Shown here piece after piece: positions 11,318 to 22,746 of a stretch of 64,000 nucleotides of DNA. Under the pieces are notes generated by a model. That model did no database searches and was not told where the DNA came from. It saw nothing but the letters and a program-made list of their open reading frames with translations. Numbering within the stretch: position 1 is the first letter of the stretch; each line of letters starts with the position of its first letter. The position numbers were made by a program, and so were the translations under genes. Source of the DNA: Hemicordylus capensis (Eukaryota; Chordata; Lepidosauria; Squamata; Cordylidae); NCBI RefSeq assembly GCF_027244095.1, contig NC_069662.1:12922501-12986500 (forward strand). Reading direction: 5' to 3'.

Positions 11318-12080
11318 CAGCCAGACTGTGGAAATCAGCTTTTTTATGCAAGCCAGAGAGTCTATTCTCCCACTCTGGCCTTGGCAAGAGCCAACTGAAA
11401 TGGAGAGGCTTGCTAACTCACTGCTATTCCCCTTCACAAGCCAGGCAAGCGAGATCTTCCAGAGAGCCCAAGCCGGACTGCTGTTCTTGCAGCCGGAGAC
11501 TCCCAGAGCACAGAGAGGGCTGACAACCACTCAGAGAAGAGGTGCAGGCTGGGGGACATATGCACACTCTCTTCCCAGCCCCCACCACCTCCAGCTGCTT
11601 TTGGAGCGGAGAAGGCAGCTGGAGGACGAGATGGGGGCTGACTCTGTCCTCCAGGGGTGGAGGATGTACTGTAGTTTAGTAGCTCGGAGAAGGCTCGTGA
11701 GCAGCTTCCCTTCCCTTCTGCCCCGCCTTCCTACAGGCCAAGGCTTCTTTGTCCAATGGGGAAGCAGGGGATGTGGAGAGACTTCTGCCAGGAGCTCCAG
11801 TGCTTAATGTACTTTCAGAGCCCTTCCTTGCAGCTGCTGCAGAGGTCTTATATCTCGGTGGCACATCTCTCAGAAAGGAGGGAGGTTGTGTGGTTGTGTG
11901 TGTGAGAGGCTGGGTGTGCCTAGGGGACTGTGTGTGTAGAGGGAGGGGTGTGGGGGTGGACGGGAAGGAGTGTACTAGAGGGAGTGCATGTAGACTTCTT
12001 TCCTTCCATATTTATGTTGTGTATGTGTTGTGTGTGGTATCTATAGTGGCACATAATAATGTGCATGGGCACACACTGCC
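11318..12080. other. Unidentified sequence, GT-rich at the end
   Basis: There are open frames but no recognised domain. 11880-12060 is rich in gtgtgtg. Nothing supports a gene. Confidence 0.3.
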
Positions 12081-12418
12081 TTGATACTACCGCCCAGAAG
12101 GAAACCCATTCCGCTCTCTGATTAAAAAAATTAGGGGTATCACTGCCTGTAAGGGAGGCGATATTCCATATTTCAAATGGGTTGATCCTGAAACTGGCTT
12201 CTCTAAGGGCAACATCCAGGGCAAGGCAAGAGTTGAACTCGGGGACTGGTTAACTGATAATAAGTTGGCTAAGTCTCTTTAGCCAAAACTCCACAACAGC
12301 AATGTAGTACAACCTTCTTTATTTTTAAAATAAATAAACATTGTCACTTTAGAAGATGAGTCCCAGTCAAACATAAACGATAAAAACTAAAACAAAACCA
12401 CATTTTTTTAAAAAATTG

Positions 12419-12630
12419 GGTGAGCCAGTGTGGTGTAGTGGTTAGAGTGTTGGACTAGGACCAGGGAGACCTGAGTTCAAATCCGTATTCAGCCATTAAA
12501 CTCACTGGGTGACTCTGAGCCAGTCACTTCTCTCTCAGCCAAACCTACCTACACTGCTCTGGGCTCCTTGGAGGAAGAGCAGGATATAAATTAAAACAAA
12601 ACAAAACAACAACAACAACAACAATAATAA
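12419..12630 (+). mobile_element. tRNA-derived SINE of Sauria type
   Basis: It starts gagccagtgtggtgtagtgg and has A- and B-box-like blocks (gttagagtgttggactagga, gagttcaaatcc). The body ends aggaagagcaggatataaat, with a caa/aat repeat tail. This is the common squamate tRNA SINE layout. Confidence 0.75.
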
Positions 12631-13039
12631 TAATATAGAGCTAGGCTACATCAATCAGTCGAAAATCATAAAGTGCGTCTTTGTACAGCAGCCTATCCAC
12701 CTCATCCCAGAAAGGCTCTCTTATACAAAATTATCTTTAACTGGTTTTTGTTTCAAACAAATGTGAATTCATGCACACACTGCCCTGGTAACTTCAGACT
12801 CTCATCCAGAGAAGATTATACTTCTGAGTGCATAATAGTTCTCCATTATTTGAATTTGGGGAACAGGATCAAGCTGTGGTTTGATAACCTTGTCTTTTAA
12901 ACCACAATGGTAAGCAGAAATAATTTCTGCACAAATTTGCACACAAAGTGTGCAAGTTTTGCTGAATCATGCCCATTCTTCTTCATGGTAGTACTGCTTT
13001 GTGGCAGAAGCAAAGTAATACATTTGTATGTTATACACT

Positions 13040-13527
13040 GAGCTGGGTCTCACAATCAGTGAGACCCGGTTTCTGCAGCAGAGCAGGGTGAGTGGGCCCA
13101 CTCATGATCAGAGCGGGAGCCCTAGGCGGCTGGATTGGCTGCCCTCACGATTGCCGGCTCCATGACGGAGCTGGCGGGGGCTGGGGAGATCGGGGGCCAC
13201 ACGGTCCCCGGAAGCTCCAGTATGCCCTGCACCAGTATGTCCTGCATGAGCGTGCAGGGCATAGCTGGGAGACGGCTTTTCACCTCCCCTCTGGGGGTCT
13301 ACTCGTGAGTAGCCATGGCGTGGAGCCGCAGCATGGCCACTTACGATCAGGAAGCCCGGGTTTGCGGAGTGCTCATTCCGCAAACCTGGGCTTAGGGGAG
13401 GGCTACAAAAGCAGGCTAGCCGCTTGTAAGCCACCGGGCTCGCCTGCAAGCCCGGTGGTTTACACGAGCAGCAAAAATCGGGCTAGGCTCTCCTAGCCCG
13501 ATTTTTGCTACTCGTGAGAATAGCCCC
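13040..13527. mobile_element. Small DNA transposon with hairpin end (copy B)
   Basis: It has the same ends as the copy at 6726-7062 and a long perfect hairpin near the right end: aaaatcgggctagg, ctct, then its complement (13465-13508). The flanks act and att do not match exactly. Confidence 0.65.
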
Positions 13528-13807
13528 ATTGTGTTTCACTGCCAATTTTAAAGAAAGGAGCAACTATGAGATCTGGGTTTTTGTCCAGTATATTCAACTA
13601 GTATATATTGGGTGTATATACTAGGGAAGTTGTGTGTATATAAGAATACTACCAACGTCCAAGGGAAGTTGGGTGTGTATAAGAGTACACCCAACTTCCC
13701 TTGAGCTCAAAACATTGGTTACCACACAGGCCAAGTTTTCTACCAAAGGATGCTTGAATGTAACTGAAAAGCTGCTGACGTTTTGTTGAGACACTTTAAA
13801 ATAAAGT

Positions 13808-14340
13808 AGGCCACCTCCAGCCTCAGAGGCAGGATGCCTCTGACTACCAGTTGCAGGGGAGTAACAGCAGGAGAGAGGGCATGCCCTCAACTCCTGCCTG
13901 TGGGCCAGTAGTGGCCAGTGAGGGTGCCGGTGGAGGGGTGGTGAGAGGCATCTTTACAAGTAAGTGGATTGGTGCTTACCTCCGCTCTCGCCATACCTGA
14001 ACACTGCTTGGAGAAGCAGCATGCCGTCCAGTACCCACTGTGGCAGGGGATCGCCTCCGCCACTCACCTGGCCATGGGCAGGGGATTGGCTCTGTGGAAA
14101 CCAGGTGAGTGGCGGAGGTGATCTCCCACTGCAGGGGGTGCTGGGCGGCACACTGCTTCTCTGAGCAGCAATCAGGTGTGGCGAGAGCAGAGGTAAGCAC
14201 CAATTCATTTACTGTTACCCTCACCATCCGCTACTGCTGTAGGCTCCCAGCGGCATCTGGTGGGCCACTGTGTGAAACAGGATGCTGGACTAGATGGGCC
14301 TTAGGCCTGATCCAGCAGGGCTGTCCTTATGTTAGTAGGT
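13808..14340 (+). mobile_element. CR1-like LINE 3' tail with a palindromic MITE inside
   Basis: 13808-13905 (ctccagcctcagaggcagga onward) and 14229-14340 (ggatgctggactagatgggc) are two halves of a tail also found at 27065, 45796, 60275 and 61090. Between them, about 13930-14225 folds on itself: ggattggtgcttacctccgc on the left pairs with the right arm. Confidence 0.65.
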
Positions 14341-14727
14341 GAGGCCTGTTGTTGATTGGGTAAAGTCATTTTCCATTGATAGCACTGACAGAGGAATTAA
14401 ATATATGTAATATATGTATTTATTAATGTGTTTGCAAAAGGGAAGTAAAAGAAAAGTTTGAAATTTGTAGGGTTCAACTTCAAACATTATTCATTTTATT
14501 GAATAGTGACCATATATGGTAAATGTGAATCTGAGAAAGAAAGATCTTTTGCTTCTGTGAGGCATGATGTTGTTTTGGGGTTACTGATCTGGTTCTTGAC
14601 ATATAAACATCTGTTGAGAACAATAAGTGTTAAAATCTGATAGTTATATTGAGGATTTCTTCTTTAAAATACAAACAAAATGATATTTAAACCTTTCCTC
14701 CAGCATATTCTGGTGTAAAAAGAGGTG

Positions 14728-14925
14728 CCCTGTGGTTTTCTTTTGGTAGAATACAGGAGGGGTATACCATTGCCTCCTCCTGCACAGTATGAGATGATGC
14801 CTTTCAGCATCTTCATATATTGCTGCTGCCCGATATAGGTGTTTCCCATAGACTGGGAAAAATACCAGCGGGGATTCAAAATGTCAGCCTTCTGCTTGTT
14901 AGTCAAGCATTTCCCTGCCTTGTTT
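14728..14925 (-). mobile_element. tRNA-derived SINE (second copy)
   Basis: It shares atgagatgatgcctttcagc, tataggtgtttccca and accagcggggattc with the copy at 657-885. Confidence 0.65.
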
Positions 14926-15246
14926 CGGATTTAATCGCTGTGATTTATTGCTATAACGTTGTATGTCCAGCGTAAAACGGTTGCTGTCTTTTTCAGTTGT
15001 TAGTTTTTGCGAGACTGCTCCCCCTGCTGGGCACTTTGCTATTTATGTTTTGAATGCAATTTGCCTGAACTGAAGCATCTTGCCGCTGTTGAGCGGTTAA
15101 TCTGGAAAGCGCCCTAGTAAAGTTAGTGTAATAGAGTTCAGTCTAATTCCCAATAACTGATTTCAATGAGACTGAATTCATTTTAAACCAAGCACTTCAA
15201 ATTAAGTTTTTATAGTTTTTAACTAAAAATAAAAACTATACTGTAT

Positions 15247-15282
15247 TAAAAAGTGTGTGTGTGTGTGGGGGGGGGGGGGAAT
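15247..15282 (+). repeat. (GT)n microsatellite with poly-G
   Basis: Short gt repeat followed by a run of g. 14930-15320 is otherwise unremarkable. Confidence 0.85.
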
Positions 15283-15717
15283 TGGCCAAGGGCACCACAA
15301 CCATTTGAGCTGGCAGTGCTCTCATGTTAATGGGTAGTTTCTCCTCCAGAAGGGAAAATGCGGTGGAAAAGAAAAAATGGCCTCCTGATCTCAGATTTGG
15401 CTCATATACGCCTTTTAAAGGCCAAATAATTAATTCACCTTTGGGATATTTCTCTTCAAAAGGACAGAGTGCAAACTGTGCATTGTGTGGTTGCAGGAAA
15501 TTCTAGACAAATTCTATCTCTAGCTAATTATTTATATAATCATACTCTCCTTAAGGTTTGCCATGCCTTTACTCTGGGCTGTTTAAATGTGTTACCTTCA
15601 GCTGTTTTGGAGGGAAGATTCTGTGGTACGCCATATTCCCAAAGGCTTTGTACCTTCCATTCAGGCATGGTTGAGTCTGTGGAGCAGGTGCTACTTTATG
15701 TGTATTTTATAAAGATA

Positions 15718-16210
15718 CTAGCTGAACCGGCGCACCACATCTGCACCTAGTCTCTCCTCACCGCTTCCCACACTCCCTTCCACCCCAGTCCGTTCCCTCT
15801 CATTTTTGTTGTCTGGCTGCCTCCTCTGCCAGGGCCCTCCTCCTCCTCCTCCTCCTCCTCCTCCTCACCAGCCATCCGCCACTCTCTCCCCTTCCAGCCC
15901 CCATGCCCACCACATCAGCCCCAGCTGCTGCGCCAGCCTCCACCCGGCCATTTTTCGGAGCTTGCCACCGCCGCCCGCCCAGCCAGGCTCCTCTTGGCGG
16001 TGCAACTCAGCCTCTCACCGCCTCCTCTGCTCTCACCACCGTCGCTAGCCACCCCGAGCCAGTGGATCAGCACCCCCTCAGCCTCCTCCTCCAGGCTCCT
16101 CCAACTCCCAACCAACGTTTCCCTCAGTTCCGAACTCTCGCAGCGTGCCCCAAGAGTTCCTCTGCCAAATCCTGGGCACATATGCTGGCTAAGAGAATTA
16201 AATATATAGA
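15718..16210 (-). mobile_element. Helitron-like rolling-circle element, non-autonomous, copy 1
   Basis: Read on the minus strand it begins TCTATATATTTAATTCTCTT and ends CTAG. It is flanked by A and T, so it sits in an AT dinucleotide, as Helitrons do. Just before CTAG an imperfect hairpin (GGTGCA/TGCGCC) can form. The inside is GC-rich with a (CTC)n tract at 15838-15866 and proline-rich open frames, not a recognised gene. It interrupts the LINE C-terminal region at 15717/16211. It shares its ends, but not its interior, with 48538-49104. Confidence 0.6.
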
Positions 16211-16715
16211 TAAACTCTCTTTTAATTGGTCCAATTTTGGCATATTACCCAGGCTGGCTGGATGATTTATACGTAAACCTCCTCCTCTATTCTGAAGCTG
16301 AGATTACCTATCGTGTGACTAAATTCTGTACTGTTGTCTGCAATACTATTCAATAAATATAAGTTCAATAAATATAAATGCAATAATATTCAATAAATAT
16401 AAATTCAATATAATAATAATAATAATATAATAGGAAGCAAATTGTTAACTCTTAAGCTATGTAAAGTATACGTGTTATTGTGGTGGCGGGCTGGTAGTCT
16501 TAGTATTATTTAGTACTATTAAATATTAGAATATTTTTTAATTAAATTTTTATTAATTTTAACAATAATCTTAACATCAACATTCACAACAAATAAACAG
16601 ATATGGACTTCCCGCTCACACCTCCTCATGAATAATCAGTTATAGAGTTAACCCTTGCTATAATAATAATTCAAAACATAAATTTAAACCTTACAAACAT
16701 TATTTTAATCTACCC

Positions 16716-18676
16716 TAGGGATGTGCGAACTGGTTTGGATCCAAACCGGTTTGGATCCGAACCGGTTCCAGTTCGGCAGTTAGAATCCGAACCGAACCAC
16801 CCCCGGTTCGGTTCAGATCCAAACCGAACAGGGGTGGTTCGTTTCGAATCAGTTTGGACTGGTTCAGATCCCTGAAAATTGGTAGGATGGTAGCTGGCAC
16901 GCAGGGGTACCTGTCACCCAAACCCCAAAGCAATCGGACACTCGTACAATTTTTTATGAATTTTTGAAAAATAGTTTTATTTTTTTCTCATAGGATATAA
17001 TGGGACTCGAACCAGGCCATTATTAATTATTGTGTAGCACCCATGGGTGCCAACAACCATGCAAACCCTGAAGCAATCAGACACCCCTATGATTTTTTAT
17101 GAATATTTGAAATATTTTTAATTATTTTTCTCATAGAGTATAATGGGACATGAACCAGTCCATATCCCCTATTGTGGAGCACCTAGGGGCACAAAAGCAG
17201 GGTGGGTGGTAGACAGATAGGTGTGCCTACCACCCAAAAAATCCCAAGGCAATTGGACACTCCTCTGATTATTGGAGAATAGTTAAAGTATTTTTTAATT
17301 CCTCATAGAGAATAATGAGGATTGCAGCAAATGTATAGCTTCACGTCGGGGGGAAAGGGGTGTCGTAGAGTGTAGTGTGGTGGGTGGTAGTTCCTAGGGT
17401 GGGCAAGGAAGCTACCTGAATTTTTTCAAAGGATTTGGGCAGAGGGTTGATTTTTGGTTAATTGTTGAAGTTTACGCGTCTTTAAGGTTTTTCCTCATAA
17501 TAAGTTATAATGGAGCTTTCAGTAGCCCCATAAGTGTACTCTTGTTTCTGAGGTATTGAGTGTGGATTCTATGATAGCAAATGAGATTTTCAATGAGACA
17601 CCATGAATCCACTCTAATATGCTATCATAGAATCCACACTCAATACCTCAGAAACAAGAGAACCCTGTACCCCATGGGTTAGAAACCCATGGGGGTGGTT
17701 GGCACCCTATGTGCACTACACCACCACTCGCTCTGGGCCACTCCAGCACCCCCCAAGTACACTTATGGGGCTGCTGAAAGCTCCATTATAACTTATTATG
17801 AGGAAAAACCTTAAAGATGCGTAAACTTCAACAATTAACCAAAAATCAGCCCTCTGCCCAAATCCTTTGAAAAAATTCAGGTAGCTTCCCTGCCCCTCAC
17901 AGGCACTACCACCAATCCCACACCACTCTAGGCCACCCCTTCCCCCCGACGTGAAGCGATGCACCCTTCATTATATCTAATGGGGGAAAACCTTAAAGAC
18001 ACGTAAACTTCAACAATTAACCAAAAATCACCCCTTTGCCCAATTCCTTTCAAATAATTCAGGTAGCTTCCTCGCCCACCCTAGGAACTACCACCCACCA
18101 CACTCCACTCTACGACACCCCTTTCCCCCCGACGTGAAGCTATACATTTGCTGCAATCCTCATTATTCTCTATGAGGAATTCAAAAATACTTTAACAATT
18201 CTCCAATAATCAGAGGAGTGTCCAATTGCCTTGGGATTTTTTGGGTGGTAGGCACACCTATCTGTCTACCACCCACCCTGCTTTTGTGCCCCTAGGTGCT
18301 CCACAATAGGGGATATGGACTGGTTCATGTCCCATTATACTCTATGAGAAAAATAATTAAAAATATTTCAAATATTCATTAAATATCATAGGGGTGTCTG
18401 ATTGCTTCAGGGTTTGCATGGTTGTTGGCACCCATGGGTGCTCCACAATAAGTAATAATGGTCTGGTTCAAATCCCATTATATCCTATGAGAAAAACATA
18501 AAACTATTTTTTTAAAATTCATAAAAAATCGTACGAGTGTCCGATTGCTTTGGGGTTTGGGTGACAGGTACCCCTGCATGTCAGCTACCATCCTAGCTAC
18601 TTTTTGAGATCCGAAACAATCCGGACCGGTTCGGATCCGAACCGAACCGGGCGAACCGGTTTTGTGCACATCCCTA
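16716..18676. mobile_element. Giant fold-back hAT-type element, 1961 bp
   Basis: It starts tagggatgtgcgaactgg and ends tgcacatcccta, between exact 8-bp duplications atctaccc (16708-16715, 18677-18684). The left arm (to about 17580) is nearly the inverse of the right arm (from about 17620), meeting at gattctatgatagca. The right arm carries one extra internal unit of about 190 bases and a further stretch missing on the left. There is no transposase frame. It is inserted in the L1 3' UTR. Confidence 0.9.
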
Positions 18677-18699
18677 ATCTACCCAACCTGCACTTATTG

Positions 18700-20058
18700 C
18701 TAAATTTCAAACCCTGTTGTAAAATCAATAGTAGGAAAATAGTTCTTTAGATACAGCAAGAATGGTTTCCAATCTTCTTTAAAACCTTCTAAATTTTGGT
18801 CTCTTATCAATATTGTAAGTTTTGCCATCTCCACAGATTCCAAAATTTTTATCAGCCAATCTTCTTTTGAAGGCAGTTCATTGCTCTTCCATTTCTGTGC
18901 ATGTATTATTCTGGCCACCGTGGAAGCATACATAAAAAATGTTAAATTAGTTGTAGAAAATACTCCTTGTGTTATCCCCAGCAGGAAGGATTCTGGCTTC
19001 TTAGGAAATGTCATTTTGAATATTTTCTTTAACTCATTGTATATCATGTCCCAATAGGCCTTAGCCTTCCTACAGGTCCACCACATATGAAAAAAGGTTC
19101 CTTCAGAGTGTCCACATTTCCAACATTTGTTTGAAACATTTTTATACATTAGTGCCAGTTTTTTTGGCGTCAAATACCATCTATACATCATTTTATAGTA
19201 ATTTTCTTTTAAAACATAACATGCAGTGAACTTTAAATCAGTTTTCCATAATTTTTCCCAGGCTACCATTTCTATATCGCACCCCACATCTTGAGCCCAC
19301 TTTACCATAGTCATTTTAACCACTTCGACTCTTCTCTCTTCCAAAAGCAAGAGCTTATACATTTTAGAAACTAATTTTTCATCATTTTCACATAGCTCCT
19401 TCTCAAATCTCGACATCTGATCCTCAAATCCAACTTTAAGATCCTTCTTATATACTTCATTTAACTGATGATACTGAAACCAATCTCTAACCAAATTTTG
19501 TACTTCAGTTAAACTTTTTAGCTTACAGTCCTTTTCTTGAAAATATAACAGATCCCTATAAGTACCCCATTGCAATTGCATATTTACTTCTTTACGTGTC
19601 AAAACTTCGATTGGAGATACCCATAACGGAGTTTTAGGTTCCAGCCAATTTTTATATTTTAGCCACACCCTCATTAAGCTCCTTCTTACATAGTGATTCA
19701 AAAAATCTTTATGTATTTTACTTTTTCCGTACCACAAATATGAATGCCATCCAAACCTTCTATCAAATCTTTCCAAATCAAGTATTCTAGGATTTCTTAA
19801 TGTTATCCATTCTTTTAACCACGTCAAACAAACAGCATCAAAATACAACCTTAAGTCTGGTAGGGTAAGACCACCTCTTTCCTTTGTATCTGTTAAATTC
19901 TTAAAATTAATTCTTGGTCTTTTCCCTTGCCAAACAAACTTAGTTATGTCCTTCTGCCATTGCTTAAAACAAATTAAAGTGTTGATTATAGGAATAGTCT
20001 GAAACAGAAATAACATTTTAGGCAAGACATTCATTTTCACCACTGAAATTCTTCCCAT
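18700..20058 (-). CDS. L1 ORF2 protein, C-terminal 452 codons (5' truncated)
   Basis: An uninterrupted reading frame from the L1 break point to the natural stop. It opens with MGRISVVKMNVLPKMLFLFQ, the stretch just after the RT domain of L1 ORF2. It contains the C-terminal Cys/His motif CWKCGHSEGTFFHMWWTC. The EN and RT domains are missing through 5' truncation, so it cannot act alone. Absence of stops over 452 codons points to a fairly recent insertion. Confidence 0.85.
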   Translation of the reverse strand: MGRISVVKMNVLPKMLFLFQTIPIINTLICFKQWQKDITKFVWQGKRPRINFKNLTDTKERGGLTLPDLRLYFDAVCLTWLKEWITLRNPRILDLERFDRRFGWHSYLWYGKSKIHKDFLNHYVRRSLMRVWLKYKNWLEPKTPLWVSPIEVLTRKEVNMQLQWGTYRDLLYFQEKDCKLKSLTEVQNLVRDWFQYHQLNEVYKKDLKVGFEDQMSRFEKELCENDEKLVSKMYKLLLLEERRVEVVKMTMVKWAQDVGCDIEMVAWEKLWKTDLKFTACYVLKENYYKMMYRWYLTPKKLALMYKNVSNKCWKCGHSEGTFFHMWWTCRKAKAYWDMIYNELKKIFKMTFPKKPESFLLGITQGVFSTTNLTFFMYASTVARIIHAQKWKSNELPSKEDWLIKILESVEMAKLTILIRDQNLEGFKEDWKPFLLYLKNYFPTIDFTTGFEI

Positions 20059-20195
20059 TAATATTAGAATATTTTAAATTGCACTGTTTGTAATTGTTGA
20101 TTGTTCTAACTGCTGACTGGCCATGGACCGTAATAAGATTAATCTGAATCTGTTCTCATGACCATTACGTTGGTAGGACAAGCATCAAACCCAGC

Positions 20196-21265
20196 CAGGG
20201 ACGTATCTAGGGTAGGGCAGGCAGGGCACATGCCCTGGGTGCCACTTGAAGGAGGCGCAAATTCTTAAAATTAATTTTTTTTTTAAAAAAAAGGGCCACC
20301 AAAAACAAAATGGCCACTACATATGCTCAAATGGCCTCTGTGAGGCCCTAGGCCATGCCAGGCCATGCAGAGGCCATTTGAGCATGCACAGTGGCCATTT
20401 TGTTCTCAGTGGCCATTTAAAAAACACATAATTTTTTTAAAAAATGGCCACTGCACATGCTCAAATGGCCTCTGCAAGGCCCTAGAGGCCAGTAGTGGGA
20501 GGGGTAGCCTTTGCAGCCCCCCCGGCCTTTAGGAAGCCCCCCAAAGGGGCTACAGGTAATTTTTTAAACAAAAAATTAATATGATATAAGTCACTGTACA
20601 CATATTCAGTCTGGTACTATGTACACAGAATCAGGGCTTGTGAATACTGAGCTGAAGCTTATGAGCTAGGATTGTATTCATTTGCTCTTACTTTGCTTCT
20701 TGTGATAACTGAGTTAAATGTGATGTCTTAGTAATATGGCTATTAATGGTGAGTTTGTCTTTGAATCAGTGTGAAATCCTTAGTATTAAGGCCCACTGGG
20801 AGTTTCTTGCTCTCTTTCTCTCATTTTAACTTTCTTTCTGAAATACCAGAATATATTCCAAGCAGTGACACAGTTTACTCTGCATATCCTTTAATTATTT
20901 CCAGAGTATCTGGGAAAAGTCAAATTCTCCATTTATTTTTTTAAACTTATGTAATAGTGATGCTACAATGCATAGTAGCAAATTAGACAGGCATTTCTGT
21001 TTAGTTTTCCAAGTACACCTCCACATAGTATTTGGGTATTTCATGAGCCCCAGCATACTGAAATTTGTAGTTTTCCAGCATTTTTTTGGTCTGGTTACAT
21101 CCACTGCTAAATAGTTTTTGAAATTTTAAAAGATTAACGTGCTTGACTTATATTTTTCAGCTGATATTATAGTAAGGTTATCTGAAAGATGGGTGTCAGA
21201 TGTTTGGACAGGGGGCGCAATTTCAGTGCTTGCCCTAGGTGCTATTTTCCCTAGATACGCCTCTG
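20196..21265 (-). mobile_element. 1-kb hAT-type element, copy 1 (reverse)
   Basis: Ends cagggacgtatctaggg and ccctagatacgcctctg, flanked by aacccagc / aatccagc (one mismatch). The inside has inverted aaaatggccac-type repeats and an AT-rich half. It is opposite in orientation to the copies at 36583 and 42963. Confidence 0.85.
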
Positions 21266-21611
21266 AATCCAGCTCCAAGAATTGTGTGCACTCCCAATTT
21301 TTGGTTGTGTATGAGTTAAAAGCCAGGTCGGAGGAGGGGGAAGTGAATGTGTGGGAGGCGGGCGCAGGCTCAGATGGTGTTATCCCACCCAGCACTTTTA
21401 CCCAGCATGTTACCAAGATAGGAGGAAACACCCTCGAAGCCTGGACCTGCCTCCCCCATGATCACTTTCCCTGCCACCAACCCAACTTGTCACTCACCCA
21501 TGACTCTAAATTGGGAGCACCCACAGCTCCTGAAGGTAGGAATACTGGTCCTACACAGTTACGAGTCATGAACACCTCTACTGGCTATTGATATTAGAGC
21601 CACAGGGAGAT

Positions 21612-22450
21612 TAGGGATGTGCGAGCCTGTTAGAAGTCGAGTGGGCTCGAGACTCAACTGGGTCAATTCGAAGGTTCACCCTCGAGCCAAACCGACCGCC
21701 TGAAAAATGGGGCCAGTCTGACTTAGAGATGAGCCACCCCCAGTTCTCAACCCTGACTTGCGAGCTGGCTTGAGGGCCCGAGGGGCATATCTGTAAAGGG
21801 GAATCCGGTGGGCTGAGATCTCACTGTAATGGCCGGTGTGCTTGGGCAGAAGCCCGAAGTTGGCCGCAGGCATGGCCAGCCCTGCATTTGGGAGGTCGGC
21901 GTCAGGGCTGGAGGATCCCCCTGTCACCGCTCCTGCCATGGATGCCATTCCCTGCCACGGCTGCTATCACCCTGTAGCAATGGGTGATCAGCATGATCAA
22001 CGGCAGATCAGGCACCATTCCCACTGCTGCCATCACAATGGGCAGCCTGATTGGCGGCAGATCTTGTGCCATCCCAACCATCTCTGCCACTGCTGCCAGA
22101 GGCTTGGGTTCTGCAGGTAAAAGAAATAAGAATTTTACCTCCTCCCCCATCCCCACCTGTTGCTGCCACCATCGGCTTACAGTCCCTTTGTGGAAAATAA
22201 AAGCACTTTTTATCCCCCCTCCCACCAGAATTACTATTGCCAAATCCCTACTTGTAAAGGGGGATACTTGCTGGATGCCCCTTTACAAGTATGCCCCTCG
22301 AGCCAGTTTGCGAGCAGGCTCAGGGGGCTTGATGGTCGAACCGGACTGGTGGGGGTTGGGAAGTTTGACTGCGCCCGAGCCTCCCGGTTCCATTTGAATT
22401 CAGTTTGAATTTGACTCAAACTAGGATTTCTGATTTTGTGCACTTCCCTA
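21612..22450. mobile_element. Non-autonomous hAT-like element (tagggatgtgc family)
   Basis: Ends tagggatgtgcgagcc and tgtgcacttcccta. GC-rich inside, with the inverted pair tgtaaaggggaatccgg and cccctttacaagta. The target duplication is not clear. Confidence 0.65.
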
Positions 22451-22746
22451 GCAGAGATCCAGTCTGAAGAATATTGATAGTATGTCACATAACTCTAACA
22501 AGAACTATTAGCACTTAGCAGCCCTGAGATTCCTGCTTATACTACTGCAGCAAAGGCATGCATTTGTTTAAAAATCAAATGGAAATTAAAATGAGCTTCC
22601 ATTTTATTCATTTTTTTGCAAGGAATAACTGCAGTAATTTCAGGATTATCTTTTTAGCAGTGAAGCCTCACCTCAAAACTTGCATGAATGAAGGAGAAGG
22701 AAAGTAATTCTGGATGGAGCATAATGCTCAGCAGTGACTAGGTTAC

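Larger units (their letters stand above)
16538..20059 (-). mobile_element. L1 retrotransposon, 5'-truncated, carrying a fold-back insert
   Basis: It is flanked by a 16-bp target duplication aatattagaatatttt (16522-16537 and 20060-20075), with an A/T-rich 3' end at the left. It holds the last part of ORF2 and a 3' UTR. The 3' UTR is split by the 1.96-kb element at 16716-18676. Excluding that insert, about 1.55 kb of L1 remains. Confidence 0.85.
7400..20165 (+). mobile_element. Old non-LTR retrotransposon, dispersed by nested insertions
   Basis: Pieces of what appears to be one plus-strand LINE are found in order. They are a pre-RT linker (about 7580-7860), LRLGKALG (8820-8880), reverse transcriptase (9610-10790), a possible middle part (12085-12285), a C-terminal Cys-type region (15440-15717), the last codons and an AT-rich tail (16211-16480), and a 3' end with ctgactggccatgg (20076-20165). 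The inserts between them are listed separately. The clade is uncertain; the RT resembles a long LINE family of lizards and snakes. Continuity of the 12-kb piece is inferred. Confidence 0.5.

Noticed and set aside
11328-11807. 159-codon frame as a gene
   Set aside because: Overlapping open frames on both strands, no domain, no splice signals, GC-rich sequence next to a MITE.
12419-12500. tRNA gene
   Set aside because: The A- and B-box blocks belong to a SINE with a LINE-like tail; no cloverleaf was evident.
15806-16265. Proline-rich open frames of 80-120 codons
   Set aside because: They lie within the Helitron-like element, depend on (CTC)n and GC-rich sequence, are open in several frames at once, and show no domain or start context.
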